A stretch of 64,000 nucleotides of DNA from Metopolophium dirhodum (lineage: Eukaryota > Arthropoda > Insecta > Hemiptera > Aphididae). Position 1 is the first letter of the stretch. Every line of letters starts with the position of its first letter. Position numbers and translations under genes: made by a program. Location of the stretch: positions 57,148,270 to 57,212,269 of the forward strand of contig NC_083560.1 of the NCBI RefSeq assembly GCF_019925205.1. The letters run 5' to 3'. The notes beneath the pieces are model-generated. The model saw only the letters and a program-made list of their open reading frames with translations. It was not told the DNA's origin and did not search any database. Below are positions 59,101-64,000 of the stretch, piece by piece.

Positions 59101-60253
59101 AAAATGTAAATGTAAATGTTTTAGTAAAAACAAAATAATTTGATTTATTGGTATAAAGTGTATAAACCACACATAAAATTATTTCCCATTTACTTATCAA
59201 TGGAAAAAAGTGAGATGTGTTATAAGTAGGTGAGTACACTTAGGTATACATACAAAATATTTTCACCTCCTATTCCCCTTGGGACTTGTAAAGAACCGCC
59301 CCTGATTATTATATAGATCGGAATCATGTATCATGTATGTATAATGTATAAATGTATAATATAGGTACATTGTACATTATATTATTCTAAGTTATACCTA
59401 GTACTATAGTGGGCTCGCACGATCCGTGATAAGAGTTTGGAATGTCGCGTATCAAAACGAACTGATTTCTTAAATAAACTTTATTTTGGCATATAAATAA
59501 ATATCTGAACGGTTAAAGCATGTTGTGTCAGTGGCATATACCTGCATATCTTGAATATTTTATACAAGTTTCGTAAAAAATCGAATAAACTATTCATATA
59601 TTTAATATAAATTATACGATAGAATCGCAATTATGTTGGTAAACCACATTTATTTTATTTATTTGATTAGTAAAATAATTGAAGTTTGAAGAAATTGTGT
59701 GTCTATAGAACTGTCGTACCTTTCCATAATTATTTATTTATTAGGTAATATAATCGCTCGTGAGTGAACTTACAATAATATATTATGTTTGGAACGTAAT
59801 GAACCTGAATATTGTTCGACATTCAAAAGAAAAGATATAAAAAGTGTCAACAATCACAATAGACATAATTTACCACAAGTCGCCAAATTATTTTTATTGT
59901 TAAGTAAAGTCAATTAAGTTAATGAAGTCGGGGATACGACCCACCAAATTAAATCAACTGTTAAACGGATTTGCTAAAACAAAAACGAACGTTAACATTC
60001 TTTTTATTTTATCGATACATATTCTTCAACGCAATTCTGGTGCAACATTATAATATCATGCCATTCTAGCATCGCGTATATTCAACACGTTTCTCTAGTG
60101 CTTAACATTAATAATTATCAACGATCCCCGGACTCGTGGCTTAGTCATATAATATAATTATTAATTATTTTAATAATATACTGTTTTCGTGCGTTTTACC
60201 TCGTCGTCGAAATGGTCGCCCATGCCGGGACGTTGTCGGTATTCGGTCGCCAT
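49053..60253 (-). CDS. Dpp10: giant DPP6/DPP10-like non-peptidase membrane protein, 13 exons
   Basis: A type II membrane protein of the S9B family. Vertebrate DPP6/DPP10 are inactive auxiliary subunits of Kv4 channels. Exons on the minus strand: 60253-60200, 56479-56060, 55989-55912, 55849-55797, 55402-54942, 54868-54567, 54482-54361, 54285-54099, 53999-53032, 52639-52275, 52213-51888, 51819-50207, 50131-49053. Phases agree at every junction, except that exon 12 has one base too many (A8 run). The membrane segment (residues 34-55, RGILIALMVIVAV...SVVLLTPP) is typical of DPP6/10. A beta-propeller follows (about 70-1110), then an alpha/beta-hydrolase domain (about 1113-1815). The nucleophile Ser is Val (S-V-Y-G-G-Y, residue 1590), while HGTAD (Asp1708) and YPIDNH (His1795) are kept. 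Predicted length is about 2008 aa against roughly 800 usually, owing to low-complexity insertions and a 193-residue tail. Confidence 0.88.
50207..51819 (-). CDS. Dpp10: DPP-like exon 12: hydrolase domain with Asp/Tyr-rich insertion and frame break
   Basis: Starts DKYTNRVLLPGTRTFQLRL. The first frame ends at TAA near 51301. The conserved hydrolase sequence resumes one base out of phase with KKLYPMLVVVNSDPGSQAIT, after the A8 run (T8 on +, 51351-51358). It then reads VVAVIDTGRGTWARGY, LRDQLEAVEYLL, a long Asp/Tyr-rich insertion, and KVALLGGGPTSPSTPPSVYG with Val in place of the nucleophile Ser. It ends FKCAVTMAPVCSWRLY. Length 1613 is one base more than the phases require. A short unrecognised intron is the alternative explanation. 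Confidence 0.82.
51351..51358 (-). other. A8 run at the reading-frame break
   Basis: On the coding strand CCACG-A8-CAACG. Upstream codons read CGA AAA AAA ACA. The conserved downstream frame needs CGA AAA AAA CAA, i.e. seven A. The site may be a homopolymer sequencing error, a real disabling indel, or a transcriptional or ribosomal slippage site. Confidence 0.7.
51888..52213 (-). CDS. Dpp10: DPP-like exon 11: end of the propeller
   Basis: Starts with an Arg/Gln-rich piece, then HCTYFDAQFSRDGSHYALVC then LGPSVPYVTLHRT, the conserved YxSxxFSxxxxYYxLxCxGPxxPxxxLH segment. An acidic Ser/Asp loop follows, then SFELIALIENNTRLQ. Acceptor CATGCAG|AAGC, donor CTACAG|GTAATG, phase 0. Confidence 0.9.
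52275..52639 (-). CDS. Dpp10: DPP-like exon 10: charged loop after the RHLY motif
   Basis: Reads YFLAVPSGRGAPHHRHLYAV then KFTPAAS, matching YFxGTxxxPxxRHLYxV. Then SRPVCLSCDIGF matches CLTCD of DPP4, but it is preceded and followed by His/Gln and Arg/Glu-rich sequence (REREFGG-type, RQQQRERWENLKEEEEDNEE). Donor CGGAAG|GTAAAT, phase 1. Confidence 0.85.
52640..53031 (-). other. DPP-like intron 9
   Basis: 392-bp AT-rich intron with donor ATGAT|GTAAGT and acceptor TTTATAG|TTAC. No further feature. Confidence 0.7.
53032..53999 (-). CDS. Dpp10: DPP-like exon 9: large His/Arg/Gly-rich insertion in the propeller
   Basis: 322 codons. Normally about ten residues separate CxE and GWVD. Here about 115 residues rich in Gly, Arg and His intervene (HQHGQHKHGGQHQHNGHH is one run) before GRYGGWVDATVGG. 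More Gly-rich and acidic loops follow, then KSWTVVRILAWDQRTDM, the conserved V-T-x-I-x-x-W-D blade. Phase 0 in, phase 2 out. Confidence 0.85.
54099..54285 (-). CDS. Dpp10: DPP-like exon 8
   Basis: Joined in phase it reads DDYYFTAVQWVNDGG, a Gly/Ser loop, then VCVVWLNRAQNTSVTTLCKS and PMWMCQE, equal to the WLNRxQN...C motif of the family. Acceptor AACAG|CGATTA; donor CAGGAG|GTACGT, phase 0. Confidence 0.9.
54361..54482 (-). CDS. Dpp10: DPP-like exon 7
   Basis: Reads ANTPNPAVTLSVIVNLDQLE, matching the family's KAGxxNPxVxLxVxxL motif. It ends PPPIFQYT plus two bases. Donor ATACTGA|GTGAGT, phase 2. Confidence 0.88.
54567..54868 (-). CDS. Dpp10: DPP-like exon 6: Glu-motif blade
   Basis: Joined to exon 5 it reads LYEMEILKRSPAIWPSSGRY then LMYATFDDRRVGEYKYSVY, equivalent to DPP4 YEEEVFSAYSALWWSPNGTF. 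The middle Glu of the DPP4 substrate-anchoring pair appears as Met. A basic loop (RQRKPKRRRRRLRR) is inserted after it. Donor CCAAAG|GTAAGT, phase 0. Confidence 0.88.
54942..55402 (-). CDS. Dpp10: DPP-like exon 5: propeller with Ser/Thr/Asn-rich loop
   Basis: Reads DLQPYFLHAQWHKFSTATEK, then VVYRYDVYYVPW, then a polar loop of about 55 residues (DSQTSNVTNSSYTPLSTPS and onward) with N-glycosylation sequons. It ends NGVADYLYE at the site of the family's DWVYEEE motif. Donor ATGAAA|GTAAGA, phase 1. Confidence 0.88.
55403..55796 (-). other. DPP-like intron 4
   Basis: 394-bp AT-rich intron between exons 4 and 5. No feature is seen inside. Confidence 0.7.
55797..55849 (-). CDS. Dpp10: DPP-like exon 4
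   Basis: 53 bases reading LFRYSKTARYTVYTVST, closely matching the vertebrate FRYSYTAKYTVY blade. Acceptor TAACAG|TTGTTC; donor ACCAG|GTTAGT, phase 2. Choosing CAG at TAACAG, not the later TTCAG, keeps the conserved LFRYS. Confidence 0.88.
55912..55989 (-). CDS. Dpp10: DPP-like exon 3
   Basis: 26 codons reading VSFELSPDRNHVLIGHHAKK, matching the family's conserved ...ISPDRxYVLL motif. Acceptor TCTTTTAG|AAAT and donor AAAAAAA|GTAATA, phase 0 at both ends. Confidence 0.88.
56060..56479 (-). CDS. Dpp10: DPP-like exon 2: membrane anchor and propeller start
   Basis: Acceptor TTTTTTAG|GATCTTG. Reads QQRRNWRGILIALMVIVAVL and on to SVVLLTPPQPEEL. The RNW(R/K)GI...VILLTP signature is shared with DPP6 and DPP10. 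Then LRLSDILSDSANIKLFNGTW, the start of the extracellular propeller. Donor TTACAG|GTATAA. Confidence 0.92.
56615..57133 (+). mobile_element. family B hAT-like MITE in DPP-like intron 1
   Basis: Starts CAAGGCTGGGCAAGTCAATG and ends AACTCGTTAATGGTGAGCCTTG, the family B inverted termini. AATTTATT flanks it exactly at 56607-56614 and 57134-57141. The interior shares the TTTACCAACTCAAAACTAAA block with the 18161 copy. Non-coding. Confidence 0.8.
57142..59002. other. DPP-like intron 1, central part
   Basis: AT-rich. 58550-58661 is a GC-richer patch (GTGCAGAGAGCGGCGCTTGC ... CACAAAG|GTAAAA) that ends in a splice-donor-like site on the + strand. It could be an antisense or unrelated 5' exon, or a transposon end. 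A short TTAGG tandem (three units) is at 58504-58518. A 70-codon minus frame at 57928-58140 has no recognisable product. Confidence 0.35.
59003..59304. mobile_element. hAT-like MITE with 8-bp TSD
   Basis: Left end CAGTGACGGTTTTACGAG, right end CTTGTAAAGAACCGCCCCTG. The inverse of the right end, CAGGGGCGGTTCTTTACAAG, aligns with the left. ATTATTAT flanks both sides (58995-59002, 59305-59312). That TSD is low-complexity, so the TIRs carry most of the weight. Confidence 0.6.
59313..60199 (-). other. DPP-like intron 1, proximal part
   Basis: AT-rich intronic DNA leading to the exon 1 donor. No element or gene recognised. Confidence 0.5.
60200..60253 (-). CDS. Dpp10: DPP-like exon 1: start codon and acidic cytosolic leader
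   Basis: Encodes MATEYRQRPGMGDHFDDE in one 54-base coding piece. The next in-frame stop upstream (TGA) lies 16 codons before this ATG. Met11 is an alternative start. Donor GACGAG|GTAAAA joins in phase 0 to exon 2 to give DDE-DLVMSS. The 3.7 kb first intron follows. Confidence 0.75.
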
Positions 60254-60960
60254 GGCCGCCGATCGGACCGGCGGGCCGCTGGTACTGGCCGTCCGCGCTC
60301 AACGAACAATATCAATCCAACGAGACGACGCAGCGTCCCGTTTACCCGGCGCGGTCAGCATCGTTGTATTTACGGTCGTTGATTGTGTGCGTCGGTATTT
60401 CGGCTCGCGGCTGACGGTGACGCACGACCACGGAGGCGGCACTGTTCGTCGTAATATTCGACAGCACCGCCACTTCGATTCTCTGGCCGAAAAAACCGTG
60501 TGCGTCGGATAGAGTGTGAGGGAGACACACAAACAGACGGACAGACAGACGGAGAGACGGAGAAAGAGTGAGTGAGAGTGAGTGAATGAGAGTGAATGAG
60601 TGAGTGAGTGAGTCAGAGAGAGCGAGTGATAACAGGATGCTGCGTGTTTACGCCTTGGGGACGTGGAACGAACGTCGTCGGAGAGGGATGACGAGCGAAA
60701 AGCGCACCGCGGCGTATGAATCGAGAGCAGAGCGCCGACGTGACGACGACGCGCCACCACCGGCGGCGGCGAGCACCCTAAATATAGATTTTATTTCACT
60801 GCGCCGTACTCGGTCCTCGCAGCGACAGCGACGCGCGTACCATACCCCCTCGGCGTCCTGCGGCGGTATGATAATAATATTATTAGGATTTACTACCTAC
60901 CTATCCACCTGTAATGCAAATGCTCTGTCATCGTCACGTCGTCGTCAGATAAATAGCACC
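60254..60960 (-). promoter_or_regulatory. CpG-rich 5' UTR and promoter region of the DPP-like gene
   Basis: Sharp rise in G+C and CpG directly upstream of the start codon, falling back to AT-rich DNA beyond about 60960. 60520-60635 is a low-complexity block that reads CT-rich (CTCACTCACTCA-like) on the coding strand. The transcription start is probably inside this island. No TATA box is apparent. Open frames on both strands here are composition-driven. Confidence 0.5.
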
Positions 60961-61549
60961 TGCTTATTCATACGATTTACCCGTGTAGTTGAATTACAAT
61001 AATTTTTCGACGGCTTGGATGCCAAAAGTGAATGCCATAAACACACAATTTAACAAAACATTTTGTTGTACATTTTCCAATTTTTGTCATACCATCTAAA
61101 GGTACCAATTAGGTATAGCCATTACGAGGTACCAGACTGCAATATAAATTGATGCCATAACGGAAAAGTTTTTTTTTTCATTCTTATATAATTTAGACAT
61201 ACAAAATTTTATGCCCGTAGGTTGGCACCATAAACTGTTAATTTTTTGTTAACTAGGTATTAAAAGTGAAAATAAAAAAAAAATATATAATAATATGCTA
61301 TGTCTCATTAGAGTGTAAATAAGACAGGTATATGAAGAATAAAATACGGATTCCCATAAATATAATATAATAATATATAATATATATAATAATAATAATA
61401 ATAATATATAATAATAGATACCAATACCTATAATATGTGAGTTTTATGTTTACGTTTCGGTAAATATTTAGAAAAAATATGTCGTATTTGTACGTTCTCG
61501 TTCATAATACATATTACATTACATATAATGTGCATTAAATTTCAATTAG
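60961..61549. other. intergenic DNA with ATA/TAA microsatellites
   Basis: Simple TAATA repeats at about 61362-61420. No gene. Confidence 0.5.
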
Positions 61550-62519
61550 AAAACCAGTAAACAGCTCAAAAAGAGTCAAATTATTTTCAAAATTTTATCG
61601 TGTATAGAAAATGCTAATATAAACATTCAGTGAAATTTTCAAGTATCTACAGTCATTTGTTTTTTATAATTACAACAAAATAAGAAAATCGTTACATGAG
61701 AAATCGAGTGAATATTAAATGTTGTAAAAAAATGAATTTCAAACAATCATAAAAATTTAATTTGACATTATTGCAGTCATTTTTTTTTTGATAAAGGTAG
61801 ACAAACTTATAAGGAATCTTGTATAAAATTTTCAAATCTTAGATTTAAAAAGAAAATTTTTTATGAATTTCTAACTCAAAATAATTTGCAAATTTTCGTA
61901 ATTTTAACGTATTTTGTCAATATTTGAACTTTAGAAGCATATAAAAAAAAAAAGTGATTATGGATTTCTAATTTTTTTCATTTACCTTTGAAACAATAAC
62001 CTAGGAGCCTAATGTTCAAGCTTTTTTAACCAACAAATAAAATTGTATTGATATTTTTAGAAAAAAAAATTAAAAAAATGGAAACTGAAAAATATGTCCG
62101 TAAACAGCTCAAAATAAGTCAAAGTTTTTGGAAAATGTTATGGTGTATAGAAAATGCTAATATAAAAAAATCAGTCAAAATTTTATGTACCTACAGTAAT
62201 TTGTTTTAGAGTTGCACCAAATCCAAAATCGATTTTCTCAAAAACAAATTTTGCGTAAAAATTCCCGTTTTTCTTTAATTTTTCTTTTGTTTTTCACGTC
62301 ACTTTTGAAAACTACTGGGAAATGTTTACCCCAAAATACCAACTAGATTCACTTTCCTATCAGAAAAGTTACTGTTGAAGAAAATCCAAGCACTTTTACT
62401 GTCCTAAAAGGTGATGACAGACACAAAAAAAAATAAAAAAAAAATAAAAAATGAAAAAAAAAAAAAAAACACACATTATTGTAAAATCAATACATTCATC
62501 GCTTCGCTCAGAATCTAAA
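61550..62519 (-). repeat. family A repeat, long partial copy
   Basis: Runs from AAACAGCTCAAAAAGAGTC through the ACCAAATCCAAAATCGATTTT and TCCAAGCACTTTTACTGTCC blocks to CGCTTCGCTCAGAATCTAAA. It lacks the GTGGATGTCGCTCTGC end. Close to the 41919 copy in the last 400 bp. Confidence 0.65.
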
Positions 62520-63349
62520 AGTAAACAAGAAATAAAACTAATTAACTAATTGTTGATTTTTGAGGGACTTCAGTGATATAATTATTAATAATTTGTACTT
62601 AACAAATTAATGTTATTATTTTAACTAATCTCTGTAATTAGAAGTAATTTCTAATTGAGTATAATATTTTAATTTCATCGAAAGAATTAAAATTGTTTAA
62701 TGAATTGAATTCAATACATTAACCAATTTAAGCTAATACATTCAAATTGAATTGGTTTAATCTATGATTAATTCCACAAATTTCTGAGTATTAGCCAAAA
62801 TATATACCAGGTCGATTTATAAAATTATTAATTAGATTTATTCTTCTTGGGATTGAATCAATATTAATAGCTAATCTCGGAATAGTCCAAGAATAAATTA
62901 ATAATCGAATATTGAATTTGAATGTGATAATAATGGTCTCATCATCTAGTTTGATACTTTAATTAAAAGTTTTCTTTATTCAATTCATCATAATAATTAA
63001 TAATTATGTATGATTCAAATTCAATGTTTGAAATACCTGAATATTTATAGGATAAGAATAGCAATAAATATTTAAATAATAGGAGGATCGTTCTCCAGTT
63101 GTTCAAATAAACTCAACTGATTGATTTTCAGATATTTTAGTATTAATGCATTTATTAATGATAAATATTATTATAACATAGGTTAGGTAATGGTTGGTAT
63201 ATAGTTATAAATTATAATGCGTGTTACCATGGAAAAAAATGAACTGTTCTATTAATAGTGAGTTTCTATTTGGGAATCTTAGTTTAAATCATATTGTAAT
63301 TTCTAAAAAAACAGCTTATTCTTTATAATTAAATTTAGTACCTACCTAC
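62520..63349. other. AT-rich intergenic DNA
   Basis: Many AATT/TTAAT words, no gene, RNA or element end recognised. Confidence 0.5.
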
Positions 63350-63451
63350 CTAACTTAACCTATACAATTTTTATTTTTGTCCGATTCGTGCCGTGAAACT
63401 ATTTTAATTCTTGAATGTGGATCGGGAGTCCTAAAAGGTTGCCGACCACTG
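63350..63451 (-). mobile_element. hAT element terminal fragment
   Basis: Ends AAAGGTTGCCGACCACTG, the inverse of the hAT terminus CAGTGGTCGGCAACCTTT. It is preceded by sequence of the GTGCCGTGAAACTATTTT type. The opposite end and TSD are not found in the window, so it is truncated or its partner was lost. Confidence 0.6.
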
Positions 63452-64000
63452 AATTAGAAGAAAATTTATATTATGGTAACATATTATGGAACTTGGAAGA
63501 GTACTTACCTAGCTATTCCAAAGCAGTTTTTTTAAAAAATATTTCGCAAAATTGTAACATTTTAAAACCAAGTCTTAAAACAGATATTTGCTAACTGCAA
63601 TAATAAATTACTAACCAATGCCAATAATGCCATAATTTCTCAACTACTTACTAGTCAATATTATAATTTACAATGCCCTTATACTATAATGTTATGGATT
63701 TAATTGTATTTGAAACATATTTCTGAACTAGCTTTTATATCAAAATACTCTAATTTTCATTATAACTGAATAATAGCATAAAATTATAACTTATGACATG
63801 TGGTGCGCTTGAAAAGAATAATAAGACTACGTCATAATATATTTTATGTTATAACTTATAATTCGGTTATGGATATAGTTTTGAAAAGCTTTTTATTTTG
63901 ATGGCCTTAAGGGGTTTAAGAGTTCATAATATCCGTCGATACTACATTAATGCATTTTAAGTATACAATAGTATTTACCTACCTATGTATAAAAGTATTT
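63452..64000. other. AT-rich intergenic DNA
   Basis: No feature supported up to the window edge. Confidence 0.5.

Noticed and set aside
60189..61002. Open frames of 107-153 codons on both strands in the CpG-rich block
   Set aside because: Composition effect and simple repeats (LTHSLTHSLS-like translation). Only the 54-base piece spliced to exon 2 of the DPP-like gene is supported.
1..64000. CRISPR arrays, bacterial operons, viral genes
   Set aside because: None seen. Intron-split genes, polyadenylation signals and MITEs mark this as nuclear eukaryotic DNA; no spaced direct-repeat array is present.

Overview
The window is eukaryotic, about 70% A+T, and built of two intron-bearing protein genes set in transposon-rich intergenic DNA. 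Protein similarity recalled from known families, the AT-rich base composition and the dense short non-autonomous DNA transposons suggest an insect, most likely an aphid or close hemipteran relative. The species cannot be fixed from the sequence alone.

Layout. 1-23.5 kb has no convincing host gene. It holds AT-rich DNA, repeated copies of an unclassified roughly 1.2-1.8 kb repeat (called family A here), copies of a hAT-like MITE with 8-bp target-site duplications (family B), a decayed Jockey-type LINE ORF1 and a striking palindrome of about 2.16 kb (20303-22467). 23.6-24.9 kb is relatively CpG-rich and is the likely promoter of the first gene.

24901-38680 (+) is a complete eight-exon ceramide glucosyltransferase gene (GT21; UGCG/GlcT), predicted at 510 aa, with all catalytic motifs. 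Its fifth intron is about 10 kb and is filled with nested transposons, including a hAT remnant with a perfect 8-bp TSD. 38.9-49 kb is intergenic and holds two inverted-repeat elements flanked by TTAA or TTAA-like sites, more family A copies and a nested hAT-like element.

60253-49053 (-) is a 13-exon gene for a type II membrane protein of the DPP6/DPP10 (S9B, non-peptidase) group. All splice phases agree except for one base too many in an A8 run in exon 12. The predicted protein is about 2008 aa, against roughly 800 aa for usual family members. The extra length is low-complexity insertions (His/Arg/Gly-rich, Asp/Tyr-rich, Gln/Arg-rich) and a charged C-terminal tail. The Ser nucleophile is replaced by Val beside a short insertion, while the catalytic Asp and His positions are kept. 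This inflated pseudo-peptidase is the most unusual object in the window.

The two genes converge (tail to tail) across the 38.9-48.7 kb spacer and show no sign of shared function. One makes glucosylceramide at the Golgi. The other is probably a cell-surface auxiliary or adhesion protein, by analogy with DPP6/DPP10 as Kv4 channel partners. Residue numbers for the second gene assume the A8 frameshift is resolved by reading one A fewer.
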